From NCBI RefSeq assembly GCF_003589595.1, contig NW_020653337.1, forward strand, positions 617,898 to 681,897: 64,000 nt of DNA. Reading direction: 5' to 3'. The DNA comes from Hyposmocoma kahamanoa. Taxonomy: Eukaryota > Arthropoda > Insecta > Lepidoptera > Cosmopterigidae. Shown here piece after piece: positions 21,241 to 32,536 of the stretch. The notes beneath the pieces are model-generated. The model was not told the origin of the DNA, did no database searches, and worked only from the letters and a program-made list of their open reading frames with translations. Within the stretch, counting starts at the first letter, position 1. The number at the start of each line of letters is the position of its first letter. A program made the translations under genes and the position numbers.

Positions 21241-21837
21241 ACATTTAATGAAGCACGAAATAGATTTCAGTGTTAAGTATATATTATGAGTATTTGATTT
21301 GAAGTCACATTCTCGAAGGACGTGATATGAAATTAAACAAAGAAAGGCAAAATATTTTTCTTCAATCATGGAACGACGACGAGATTAGATTGCAACCAGT
21401 ATATTGAAACACTTATAAAAATTAAATATTTGTTTTATATTGACATTATTTGCAGCATTTTTTGTGACACGCCACATCGCCGGCTTGCCTGCTACTTCGC
21501 CGGTAATCAATCATTTCTTTCAAACAAATTGAGTCTACGTTTACAGTATGAACAACAATATGAGCATTAAACAAATCGTCAAGCTCTAACATTGGTCTTT
21601 CATAGAAAAATTGGTATAAATATAGTGAATAAACATTGAACATTAAGAAAACTCGGAAAATGTGACAACGTTAGACACTGACTAATAAGGTGTCGTATCT
21701 AATTACCGTAAATAATTAATTATTAACACGGTAAAGTGTAACAGCGGAAGTATTTGTGATTTCAAGATTTCCGTGTGTACTTCTAATACACTACATCTTG
21801 TCATTTTAAGTTATGTCAACTCATTCAATCATTATTA
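21241..21837. other. AT-rich intergenic DNA
   Basis: Nothing I can support as a gene. Confidence 0.35.
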
Positions 21838-22005
21838 TTATTGATACAAAGATCGAATAAACACAAAGAAAAATTCCTTCGACAGACACGAACCAGCATC
21901 TATTGGCCCACCGTGGCTACCGCTCTTGCCGACTGAGCTACAATACGACTCTTCACTTCGAAATCTTACGAATTTCTCTGTGCTTGTTGCAGATCTTTGT
22001 TCAAA
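21838..22005 (-). mobile_element. SINE family B copy with good A and B boxes
   Basis: On the complement TAGCTCAGTCGGCAAGAG (A box), GCTGGTTCGTGTCTG (B-box variant), GTCGAAGGAATTTTTC and 'ttcgatctttgtatcaataa' give a tRNA-like head plus the family tail and (ATA)n end. Confidence 0.78.
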
Positions 22006-22239
22006 CGGCTTTTTTGCATTCAAACATAATATCAGACAGCTTTTGATTAAAGCGACGTAAAACCATCATAAAACTAACCAAGAAATGGCTATAGATTGAG
22101 ATACTTCTATACGACAGCAAATTCAAGAATTACGAACAGAGATCGAAATAGTGGGTAATACCTCCCTCTAAAACCCGGAATGATTAATAGGAAAAGGAAA
22201 AAAAATCAAAACAAAACAACAAAACGTTTTTACAATAAG

Positions 22240-22530
22240 ATTCCGGAGCATTTATTAAGATTCCCTAATTTTAAAACTTACATTAAAAGTATTTTATTTA
22301 TTGAAAAGTCATATTACAAAATTGAGGAGTATGTGTTGATGAAGACTTATGGAATGTGAACAAGAGTCTAGATTCCACACAATTATGATTCAAAGTGTAT
22401 TCCATAGCATTTAAGTTTATTTGAAAAGGGCAACCCTTAGAGTTTCTTCCTCGTTCTTCTTAGGGAAGTCAGCGCAGTGAATGAGCAGTAGCTTAAAAAA
22501 TTACGTTTTAAGTGTAAAAATTTCATCACA
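22240..22530 (+). pseudogene. CR1-like LINE, 3'-terminal fragment
   Basis: Plus-strand translation gives NKIPEHLL, FKTYIKSIL and SYYKIEEYV, the extreme C-terminus of the CR1-like ORF2. Then comes the family 3'UTR ('gtgtattccatagcattt', 'gtttatttgaaaagggcaa', 'gaagtcagcgcagtgaa'), matching the complement of 10783-11110 and 33308-33595. Stops interrupt the frame. Confidence 0.7.
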
Positions 22531-22615
22531 ATATATATTTGGAGGTTATTATCCACTCTATATATATTGATTGATTGATTCTTGCAGTTTAGGTAAATAT
22601 ACTTTGTTATGTTCC

Positions 22616-23075
22616 TGCCTACCGTTACTTGGTCGCCAAGGGCCATAGTAAACCGGAGGATGGTGGGGGAGACTACGAAAAGAAGTTTTTACCCGTCAGC
22701 GTACACGGATGTGGGATATCCCTTATGACACCGCAAGCGTCCGCCAGCGTACCGCAGAATCGGCTGGAACGTCGTCAAGGTATCCGCCAACATGCCACCC
22801 GTCGCACGGATTTGAATCACTTCTACTAGAGACTACCCATGCGAAAAGTTCCCGACGTATTCAGGCGTACACCGATGAATTCCGGTGCATACCGAAGGAA
22901 GGTGCCTCCTGACACGGTATCCTCTAGCTTACTCTTTAATACTGCAGAGAGTAATGCGCCGCGATGCTCTGAGGTCGGTTTCAGAGCAATGAAATGTATA
23001 CCTTATTTCAATTGTTATTGCATAAAATATGGATCTGTCTTCCCGTCCGTTGGTTTGCACCGGCCCTAACAATAA
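22616..23075. repeat. GC-richer repeat-like block of unknown class
   Basis: Composition changes sharply at 22616 and back at about 23075. Phrases such as 'tacccgtcagcgtacacgg' and 'cgtcaaggtatccgccaac' are not found elsewhere in the window. Frames are short, with no recognisable protein. A single copy of a transposable element is the simplest guess. Confidence 0.35.
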
Positions 23076-23230
23076 TTATAGAAAAATATACAATATTAAA
23101 TAACAGGAACTTAATTTTGGTGACTTAGAAAACTTTCACTTGATTTATTATAAACGATTTCTTTATATATCATATTCGCAATATTTATACATATAGGTAT
23201 GTAAGCTTTATTTTGAGTAAATAATGAATA

Positions 23231-23435
23231 AAATAATAATATTAATAACGCACACACTCAACATACCCCCGCACCAGGGAAACCCTGTGTCGGGAATGCC
23301 ATGGACGCACACATAGACAACTCACGAGAGAAATAAATGTAGGCCTCACAAAATATTTCTCCCGGTCCAGGATTCGAACCTGGGACCGCTGCGTGGCAGT
23401 CCGGCTTGGTAACCGTTCGGCCACAGAGGCAGTTA
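23231..23435 (-). mobile_element. SINE family A, near full-length reference copy
   Basis: Complement: GCCTCTGTGGCCGAACGGTT (A box at 23411-23423), then a tRNA-like stem region, B box GGTTCGAATCC (23370-23380), a family body with 'ctatgtgtgcgtccatgg' and 'ccctgtgtcggg', and an (ATT)n tail. 'TGGCCGAACGGTT' suggests a Leu/Ser-class tRNA ancestor. Transcription would be by RNA polymerase III with mobility in trans from a LINE. Confidence 0.9.
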
Positions 23436-24278
23436 TAATTAAAGTAATATTACATTATTGTGACTAAATTATAACCCTAATTTAAACATTTTGTGTTTGG
23501 TTTTAGTTTAGAGATCTATAATAACTACATTTTGATTATGTATAATAATTGAGTATAAGAATAAGTCTCTTTATATAAATTTAGAAAAAAAATATCAATT
23601 AATTAAAAAATATATGTGATTCGATTGTTCAATTGTAATTACATTAATCGATATTACTTATTATCTGAAAGCATAATTATGCAATACTAATCTCACGTAA
23701 GATCTTAATGAAAAAACTAAATCGTTCCATGAGTTGGTGAACCGGAGCCTCATGATGAATGTTTCACTCTTTAATTTACGGTGGGCTTCACTTGGCCAAA
23801 GCTAGAAACATACAAAATGTATTTATTTTTGTTCAAAATTATAATACCTTACGCGTAATGAACGTAGCGTTCAGCGGTTAAATAAATAACTGTAGCTGGG
23901 ATATATGGCCAGGTGTAATTGTGAAGTGGCGACAACGACGAGGTCCCTTTTTATCCATGGCATTTGGTTTAACAAACAAAAAAGAAAACATTCAGTCAAA
24001 GATTCAAGTTATAAGATACTTGACGAGTTTTTTAAATGTTATAGAAATAGTAAATTTTGAACAGATATTTTGATTTGTTCCAGAACACCAACGTGTCTGT
24101 CCCTTTAGTTACGTCAGCCTGACTATGAGACCACGGGACTCAAAACGTTGGTAAGTTTGAAGAAAGAAATAACACGCGATTTAGACCTCGCGAAAACCTA
24201 CTCGATAATGAGCTTAAACTTTAGATTTTTTACGTTGTAGGTAACTTAAGTAATGATTTTAATTAAAACGGTGACTTA
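23436..24278. other. AT-rich intergenic DNA
   Basis: No supported gene or repeat boundary. Confidence 0.35.
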
Positions 24279-24453
24279 GGGTCGTATTCCAGAACTCTAC
24301 TCAATGCTCAAGTTAGGATTTGAGCAGACTTGAGTATAATTTCAAGCGCTGGAAATACGACCCTAATGGCAAGGACTTGAGTATGATTTTCAGTGCTCAC
24401 TGCAATATTGAAGTCCTGACTTGAATATTAAGTAGAGTTCTGGAATACGACCC
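24279..24453. mobile_element. GGGTCGTA-type MITE, PIF/Harbinger-like, copy 2
   Basis: A 175-base element with inverted ends GGGTCGTATTCCAGAACTCT / its complement, flanked by TTA (24276-24278 and 24454-24456). An internal 'aatacgaccctaatggcaaggac' block, shared in part with copy 1, lies near the centre. No coding capacity, so it would need a transposase in trans. Confidence 0.8.
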
Positions 24454-24456
24454 TTA

Positions 24457-25380
24457 GTGTTTCATTTGCTGACGTAACATTCTTAACTTTTTAAAGCATT
24501 CACTAGTAATATTTAAATTGTACACTGCATTGGGTACTCTTGATATAAAAAAGCCATCACAAGAAAGTTATAAAAATACAACAAATTCAATGAAACAAAT
24601 CACGTATAAACGAAGACGTATAATACTCCTTTTTAAGCATTAAAGCCCTCTTGAAAAGTTATCGTTTTGCATTTGCATATATGGCCTTATTACATCAAAG
24701 GTGCCCTTTATGCATGTACGTATATGCTCCTTACATATGTATATAAAGTAATCTTAAACGCGTTTCATGCAGTCTTTCGATTTCAGTAAACACACGTTAT
24801 TTTGCGTAGAGGTTGGGGACGCTGCGCTGATCTCCGGCTCGTCATATCGCCTTGTCTGCAATAAGTAAATAAACATATCTGTTAATTAATGCTCTTGACT
24901 GTACACAGAAGGACGTTACTCAAACGCTATATTGCCTCCTGATTGGTTAAATTATCCCAATTGCAACAGGGCCATAAATCTCTATAAAAATATTGGTTAT
25001 TTAAGCGGTAGTTGGTCAGTTCTATTCTATCTCTTTGGTTTTATGTTACCTCTAAATATACGAAGAGGCTGTATGGTGGAACATTTGCCTACCCTAATAA
25101 ATGGGTTAAAATTTATAAAAAAAAATAGCGTTTGTTGTCATGGATTGCCAACAAAATAGATTCGCTCTGGACCTTTTGGAGGGAAAAGTGTCGTTTTTAT
25201 TTTTACTTTCAATTATTTTGTGAAATCTAGTTTAAAGATGAGTAGGGTAGTGCTATTGTGCCTTAATCGAAGATTAAAACGCGAAATTATACGAATCTCG
25301 AACTAAAATATCCGTATCGGCCCGTTTTAAGGAATCCCGAGTCAATCCAAGCACGCCGCCTCAAATTGCCTATCCTCTTT
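24457..25380. other. AT-rich intergenic DNA
   Basis: No gene supported. The frame at 24932-25159 has no coding features I trust. Confidence 0.35.
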
Positions 25381-25771
25381 GTGGCGGCCTTAGAATAATA
25401 ACGCATAGAAGCCTAGTCCGCACACGCTAAGTGAGGCAAATTGAAGCGCGCCCAATGGGCCTACACGAGCGGGCGGGCCTTCAGTGCTCAAGGTCAACTT
25501 GCACCGCGAACAGATCAAGAATTTTAGCTAAAAATGAAATGTGCGGTAAATGAGTGTAAAAATACGTCAGACAAACATAAAATAGATACTAACATCACAT
25601 TCCACAAGGAAGTAACGCGTTTCAACTTGTATTTTTATATAAATATTCACTAAAACCGAAAATTAACCTACTACTAAAACTAGCCTACACGAATTTGATT
25701 TTTGCCTCACTTGTGACAGTTCGTTTGATATGAAACTATCATTCTATGCGTTATTATTCTAAGGTGGCGGC
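25381..25771. mobile_element. 375-bp MITE with 8-bp target duplication and THAP-like remnant, copy 1
   Basis: The element (25389-25763) starts CTTAGAATAATAACGCATAG and ends with its exact complement, a 20-bp perfect terminal inverted repeat. GTGGCGGC flanks it on both sides (25381-25388, 25764-25771), an 8-bp duplication as made by P and hAT elements. Inside, an ATG at 25534 opens a ~38-codon frame beginning MKCAVNECKNTS and continuing ITFHKEV: a C-x4-C followed by FH, the start of a THAP zinc finger, as found at the N-terminus of P-element transposases. It therefore looks like a deletion derivative of a P-like element. Confidence 0.85.
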
Positions 25772-27405
25772 CATATTTACAGAAACAATTAAACTTCATG
25801 TTTAGGCTGAAGGCTTTGCCAAAACCTTAATAAATTAAAAAAAAGCCAACAAAATACACATTGAGTATTGATTCTGTTTGACAATTTTATTTACTCGTAG
25901 AAACAGCATTATATGCAATCATTACATAATTAGGTCTTAAAACCTCGTACTTCTCTTTGTACTACTTCGGCTACTCTGCACAACCTCGTGGCCTAAACAC
26001 GGTACTCGAATATAAGAGCCCTCATCATGCAACGATTGCATAAATATTATTTCACTTAGATCATACCATAATTGTGTCTAACACACGATCTGAAGTAAGT
26101 TAAAATTATTTATTTACTCATAAAATGGAGTAGCATTAAGTAAGAACGTCATTTAGTTAAGGAGTGATGGGATAAGCTTGCAAAAGGCTTTCTGCAGCGC
26201 AAGAGCGGCATAGCGCTGTTTTAATTAATTTACTTGCCACAACAATTAATTACTTCGCGAAAAATAAAATCCTACTCAAGTAAATTAGCTATTTATTTAT
26301 TGCCGGCGTGTTGTGTGAACAATTATTTTCACATGCTAAAGTTTCTAACTTCTTCTTTGTTTTTTTATACTTCATATATTTTTTTGATAGCAACAAAGTG
26401 AGTTATAGCGCTATTATCACTATCCCACGCTGTACAAGGCGTGAGTCGTATATAAACTCCGATTAATGCTTTGGGTTCATAAAAATGATGTCTGATTGTA
26501 ATTCGTAAATGCGAATTGTTAATCAGTTTAATTGTTAGTGTTATCGGGTAATCTGTTTATCAACGACTAACTACCTTGTTAGCGAAGATACTATTGATGA
26601 CTTTTTTGATATTGTATCCTGTCGTAAAGTGCACTATTTACGTAAGTCAATAACTTTATGTAAATTTTTCTCGAAAAACCTAAAAAAATATGGTTTTCCC
26701 TATATTTTTGGTCAGAATTTGCTGTTACGATTGCGTTTTAAATGATTGTCTATTCAAATTAAGCTTAACTTGTACATTAAAAAAAATAACGGATTCCAAA
26801 GGAGTTTATTTTTAGCTCTTATGGCGAATTTTTATTGTGGCTTAAATCTTATTAATTAAAATGGTTACTGCCACCATGTACTGCCATGCATGACAGGCTT
26901 AGATGGAAATAAATTAAATTACAACCTTAAATAACGTCGTATTTATTTTTAGTGTATTTTTTCAATTTCTTTATTGGTACCAATCTGTAACACAAGGGAA
27001 AAAAAGGATTTTTCCCTTTTTGTTAGTACCTCATTAATCAAAAACACGTTAGATGCGAATCGTGTGCGATTTAAAACAAACTGACCTTCGTCACATTCCA
27101 CGTGACAAATTAATTGTTTCATCAGATAGGTACTTTGATACCTTAATTTGCTGTGCTACCGGCTTTTGATAAATTATTTGTCAAAATTATGTGATTTACT
27201 TACTTTTTATTTGTTTGGATTTAAGTCTTTTGATTTAGGAAAATGCATCGTTAGTAAGAAAATCATCTTCACTTGAAACTCAACGTCACCCACTGTTGAA
27301 ATTGAAATGCCTCCTGTTGTATTTGCGATCTACCACGCTCTTGCGCTAGTTTCACCAGTGTACTGTGTTACGTATGTAACACAATGTCGTCTTCCCATCT
27401 CGCCG
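25772..27405. other. AT-rich intergenic DNA
   Basis: Very AT-rich; no gene or repeat boundary found. Confidence 0.35.
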
Positions 27406-27408
27406 CAG

Positions 27409-27520
27409 CAACGCTAGCATGACAGGGTGGGACTTGCTCAAGAAGTTACAGCAATCTCGAGCTGCTTTGGCGAGCAAGTTGCGAACAGTCGAACTAACGC
27501 CGCAAGATGTCCTACTTACT
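27409..27520 (+). CDS. weak candidate coding exon
   Basis: After a possible acceptor (CTCGCCGCAG, ending about 27409) an ATG at 27419 begins MTGWDLLKKLQQSRAALASK and continues for ~34 codons in sequence more GC-rich than the surroundings, predicting an amphipathic helix. No good donor follows and the frame runs into hydrophobic AT-rich codons. I do not recognise it and it may be chance. Confidence 0.2.
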
Positions 27521-28228
27521 ATGTATACGTTTCTCTTCGGTCACATTATTCGGTTATCGCTTTTATCCATCTGTCATTATTATGCCTCGCAATATGTTCT
27601 ACTCAGTACCAATTTAGTTTCATTATCCTATCTCCTGTATCCTGGACCTTAATGATGTTATGACAGCCTCCATGGCTCTTTATGTATCTCTCATTCAGTG
27701 CACAAACACCTGTAAGAGCGTTCATGCCTCGGTTCCGTAAGTCATCGTGAGAAAATCACACTGGCTGAATAATACCGTTTGCTATACTGTTATTGTCTTG
27801 ACTAGGCCATGAACTTTTCAATACAACTTGGTACAATCACACCTTTGCTTTATTTTATAGTCTCATATTATAAATTACCTATGCAATGTAATCCCATGCC
27901 AAAGACATGTATGATATTTAAAGCACGGTCTTCGTTGGTTTGCACGAAAATGCCATTGTTAAAATATCGACCGACATCGAGATTCCACGCCTAATTTTAG
28001 CTTTCGAGGATTATGTCGTTGTAGGCTGTATGATAAAGGCTATACTTAGATTTAACCGTGAATAAATAGAACAGCCGGCTAAACTTAGGCGTGACCGCAT
28101 TTCGGCTCCTAGACGTAATTTATTTCGGAAAGTCCGTTTTCTAAATGGGAATCGAACTCGCGAACTATTTTGCCGTATATAAGACCGAACAGAACTAAAT
28201 AAATATTATTATCCTTAAGCAGTTTTCA

Positions 28229-28336
28229 GCGCAGGTCTCCTCGTTGCGCCTGGATGTCGTGTCGTGATCGTAATGCTGTTCAAATTTCGCATCGCGACGG
28301 CGGGGCCGTGCCGGTACCGTCTCTGTATCGGGTCTG
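28229..28336 (+). CDS. weak candidate small GC-rich exon
   Basis: A ~110-base CpG-rich block with acceptor-like TTTTCAG/CGCAG ends (28228-28233) and donor-like TCTG|GTAATT at 28336. An ATG at 28273 gives MLFKFRIATAGPCRYR...; an earlier ATG (28252) gives a 28-codon frame with its own stop. Either could be a start exon or an upstream ORF. Function unknown. Confidence 0.22.
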
Positions 28337-28341
28337 GTAAT

Positions 28342-29500
28342 TAAACGATTTTATGTTTAACGTTATTCTTCATTTTCTTAATTTAAAAACTTCGCGACGG
28401 CATTTGTTATGTTTGATTGACATTGTTGAAGTTTCTTTCATACGTTATTAATTAAAGGCAAGATAAGTCCGTTGTTTTAATTTTATACAGAATATTGGCG
28501 CACTCATTTGCAGTAAAAGTAAAGAATATGTTAAAATAATAATGAATTAAAAAAGAAAATGGAATACTTTTTACATATGTCATGTTCTCGCAGTTGTTTA
28601 ATCCGAAGAAATCATTTATTGTTCCCAATTTCATTAATTTCATTTGAATTCCCCTAACTCCCTTTTGGATTTTCTCCTTTCCGTTTCCGTTTACTTTGAC
28701 GTTGGCACAAAGTACTCTAGTGCCATTAACATGATAAAAAATTCAAAGAACGAAAAATTATGTCCCCAGAATGGAATAATGTCTAAACTTTGAAAGTTTT
28801 TTGTCAAAGTCCGGATCAACAATGCAGCCTTGTCGTGTCAATCGCCACTAATTCACGTGTTACCCCTGCTCTGAAATGCTTAAGAATTGACTTTTACGCT
28901 GTGTTTATTGTATCGTAAGTGTGCCAGAACTAAAAGTTTTTCTATGAAAAGTGTTAGTTTGTTTATATAAATAGATCACACGTTTAATGTCCCACAAGCA
29001 CACACAACAATATGAAATAATAAATGAAAAAAAAAAAACAAACACAAGCCTGAAATTTAAAATGACACGGTAAATACACAAAAAAAAAAATTAAATAAAC
29101 ATACGAAAATTATAAAGAGCTTTTAATTAATTAATGAAAGTACAATGTTACAGCAAACCACGAAGGTAAGCCCAGAGCGAATTTTGGCCAAAATCAAAGT
29201 AGAAGTTCTCGCTTATCACCTTGGGGGTATTACATCGAGTATATAACCAGAAATAGTCAAAGTCAAAATTAAATAATCATTTTCATTTCTCATGCTCTTA
29301 AAATTAGTATTTATGATGGGTTTTATGAAGGGATTTATGCAGCCTACGCATAAAATAGGATTTTATGCTCTAGTGCATAAAATAAAAAACCACCACATTA
29401 AATATGTCTAATTGTTGTAATTTTACATTCAATTTTAATTAAATAATCGTTTATTTGGAATATTGCTGTTTAATTTCCTCGCAATCGAAGTGAAAAGCAG
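28342..29500. other. AT-rich intergenic DNA with a small palindrome
   Basis: A perfect short inverted repeat, GCATAAAAT-agg-ATTTTATGC, lies at about 29349-29369 among further 'ttttatgc' words. No gene found. Confidence 0.4.
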
Positions 29501-29527
29501 AGTGTATAACTCGTTCATAAAGCCCAT

Positions 29528-29595
29528 TTTACCCTCGACTTAAGTATTCAACTTCGCCTGCGGCTCGGGTGGATATACTCGTCTCGGGTAAAATG
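29528..29595. repeat. hairpin repeat with CATTTTACCC termini
   Basis: CATTTTACCC at the left and GGGTAAAATG at the right enclose an imperfect stem with centre 'ttcgcctgcggctcg'. Short hairpins of this form are widespread in insect genomes; only one copy is in this window. Confidence 0.5.
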
Positions 29596-29599
29596 ACGT

Positions 29600-30440
29600 G
29601 TACAATCTACTATTGTTCAATAGGTAAAATTTTTATACTTGAGAAAGATATGGGACGAGATGTCATAGATGAGAGATATAGAAATGAAATGTCATTTAAT
29701 TTGTTTGAAAACTATTCCGCCATATCATTACGTTGACAGCTGCGCTCCGATTGGCCAGCCCGAATTCCAAACAATTGACGGGTGTCGTCAATTGTTTCAC
29801 TTCAAATATACCAGTTTAACTTGAGCTTTGCTGTAAAACGAAAATTGAGAAATTACATATTTAATTACCGATGAAATGTGATTCCGTTTGTTTTGTGATT
29901 AGATGTTTTGACGGACACACAGGTCAGCTGTTGGCGCTGTACTATTTCAGCTTTCTAATTTGTAATTTCAGTGCAAACGGGAGTTGATATTTAAAAGTGA
30001 TATAAGGCCCATTTACCTGATGATTCGCCAGGGATGGATGGCCCTAATTTCGTCTCTATTTCTGGTTACATACTCGATGGAGTAGCACGATGCAACATAG
30101 AAACGTCGTGTAGTGCAAAATTATACTCCATATTTAGCTTGATTATCATGACAGGTCGGCAAAATTGAGACGACGTAGATTTGTAGCAGCGTACTATAAT
30201 ATCGAATCCTTAGGTTTTTCACGATCGTTACACATAGGAAATGAATGTATATTTTTCGGATTTAAATCGCGTATAGGTATTCGTTTTTTCAAACAAACCA
30301 ATTAGTCAGCCACTTAGCCGTGACCATGGGACCTATAAGACCTGTTTGATTGAATAAACCACCTTGGTATCATAAACAAAAACAAAAAACTAAAATTCTT
30401 GATTGAGACACTTTTGGTATACCATTACTATTTAATCATA
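29600..30440. other. AT-rich intergenic DNA
   Basis: No gene or repeat that I can support. Confidence 0.35.
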
Positions 30441-30444
30441 TACC

Positions 30445-30560
30445 AACAGCTTACAAGACCGTTCGAGCCCAGTCGGATCGACAAATTTTCTTTTGTGTTG
30501 TTCATTCTTTGTATCAATAACAACAACAAACTAGTGGAATATTTTCACAAAAAAATATGA
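30445..30560 (+). mobile_element. SINE family B, diverged 5'-truncated copy
   Basis: 'gttcgagcccagtcggatcg', 'ttctttgtatcaataac' and 'aaactagtggaatattttcac' parallel the 6661-6775 copy. Confidence 0.55.
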
Positions 30561-30717
30561 ACCTCATGGCATTAAAAACAGGTATATAAAAATTCAATAA
30601 AATCAAAATTTTCATTATACATATAGTAAGTACTGTCAAGAATGATTAATGACTCCGCTAAGTTATGATGATTCACGTAATAGCAATTCAGATTACGATT
30701 ATCAATAACCATTTATT

Positions 30718-30960
30718 TTTTAACCGACTTCAAAACAAGGAAGGGGTTCTCATTTCAACTGTTTTTCTTTTTGTATACGTATATGTTACGCGATAACCCC
30801 ATTTGTGAACCGATTTTGATGATTCTTTTTTGTTGGAAAGCGTGGTAAACTAGGGATGAATCTGGTTTAGCGTACTTTCCGGTAACCAATTACAATAAAA
30901 CTTGGTAAATATAATTACACGAACTTCTGAGATCGGTTTTTTTTAAATAAAAATTTATCA
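30718..30960 (+). repeat. 'CCGACTTCAAAA' repeat family E, copy 1
   Basis: 'aaccgacttcaaaacaagga', 'tatgttacgcgataac', 'gaaccgattttgatgattct' and 'aaactagggatgaatc' occur inverted at 31555-31850 and 48722-48995. This type is common in moth genomes; its class is not settled from these copies. It faces copy 2 across about 600 bases. Confidence 0.65.
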
Positions 30961-31554
30961 AATATTTTCAGTGTCGGTAAAAAAGTTGATAGTACCCATA
31001 ACCTGTGTAGCAAAGAAATAAATGAATTTGAAATCTACCATCAGTGAAATAAGGCACACAAGGCCTCCAGACCATTTTAACGCGACATGTCACTTACAAT
31101 TGGTACCTGTGTCGCCGTGCCATCCCCATTGTCTCATCACGACTGCCTTGATCCATCGATCAGGTTGACGGACGACGAGCGATGGCTTTACAGACGTGTG
31201 AATCTATGAGTGATGGGCTTGTTCAGACGTCTGCCTACGTTGATTAAGTTGGGATATATATGTTTTTGTTTAGAATAGTGGTAGATTAGTGCCAGGATGG
31301 TTGCTTTTCATTGAGAGTTCGACGATTCTTATCCCTTGGGCGGCGTCTACTGTTGGCGAACTTGACACGTTACCACCTTGAGGGTCCTTTTGCAGGCACA
31401 TGAAGGTGGCCATCAGTAGCGGCCACCCGCTTGCTTGTTCTTGTCTACCAATGGCGTTTAAGGTCTAGATCATATTTTCCACGAAAAATGTTAACATTTT
31501 TGACGAGAATTTTAAATATTCTATGAACGAAATTTGTCAATAATTATAAAATTT

Positions 31555-31850
31555 TTATGCCAAAAAAACCAACCCCAAAAGTTCATGAAATACATATATG
31601 TATTTGCCAAGTTTTATTGAAATCGGTTAACAGGTAGTGCTCAAACCCGGATTCATCCCCTAGTTTGCCACCTTTAGAGGTGGAATATTTTTTTCAAATT
31701 TAAACGACACTAATACTGAGGTACCCTCTTTTCAATAAAAAAAAAAGAATCATCAAAACCGGTTCACAAATCACAATATCGCGTAACATACACAAAAAAA
31801 AATGCGGTTGACTTGAGAATCTCCTCCTTTTTTGTGAGTCGTTAATATTA
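31555..31850 (-). repeat. repeat family E, copy 2
   Basis: The complement carries 'gattctcaagtcaacc', 'gttacgcgatattgtg', 'aaccggttttgatgattc' and 'aactaggggatgaatcc' in the same order as copy 1, in opposite orientation. Confidence 0.65.
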
Positions 31851-32124
31851 GGCGAAATATAACATTTCACACATACATAGTTAGCATTATTTATATGACT
31901 ATCATGTGATAAAAACACTTGATGTAAGAACGCATGTGGCTTCGTTTGTACGAAGTTTGAATAAAACAAGGGACGGTGGTAGCTACAATACACGCTTGCA
32001 AACACAATTTAGTTTTAGGATTGGGACGGCTTTAACACTGGTGTTAGTATTTATAACTTTAATATCTAAGGTATATATACAAATAATATATATGTATGTA
32101 TTAATGTTTAATAGCAACAGTTCT

Positions 32125-32245
32125 CGCTAATAATAAAGGGAAACATCGTGGCGTAACCTGCGCCACCAAAGGGCACATGTTCTAGACCGTCTTCTTAGTG
32201 GAGACCCGTGGCCAGCATTGGGACTTTGAGGGTTATTGTTGATGA
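32125..32245 (+). mobile_element. retroposon tail fragment (RTE-like 3' end)
   Basis: 'agggaaacatcgtggcgtaacc', in part, then 'gtggagacccgtggcc' and 'agcattgggactttgagg' with a GATGATA end. A relative at 41900-42035 has 'ggaaaacattgtaatgtaac' and 'gacccggcagtgggact' with (GAT)n. The '(c)agtgggact' plus GAT-repeat end is typical of RTE-driven retroposons. Confidence 0.5.
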
Positions 32246-32536
32246 TAATTATCATATGGTTTTATTTAGAATTCTAAGAAGATATTCTTTAAATTTTAAG
32301 TTGGTCGGTCTCCTAATATATTCACGGCAATATTTTTATTCTTGTTTAAAACTTAAAAGCTTAGCCATGTCGGTTTATTTTACTTAATTAATTAAATTTA
32401 CTATCCTACATTTCAAGATACCAGGGAATAGGGTGTACTCTCAAAAGAAAAGCGCGGCCGGAGATTTTAACAGATAGTCGGTTCTCAAACAGCCTTTGAA
32501 CGTACTCTAGAAACAAATACACGTACTTGTATATTA

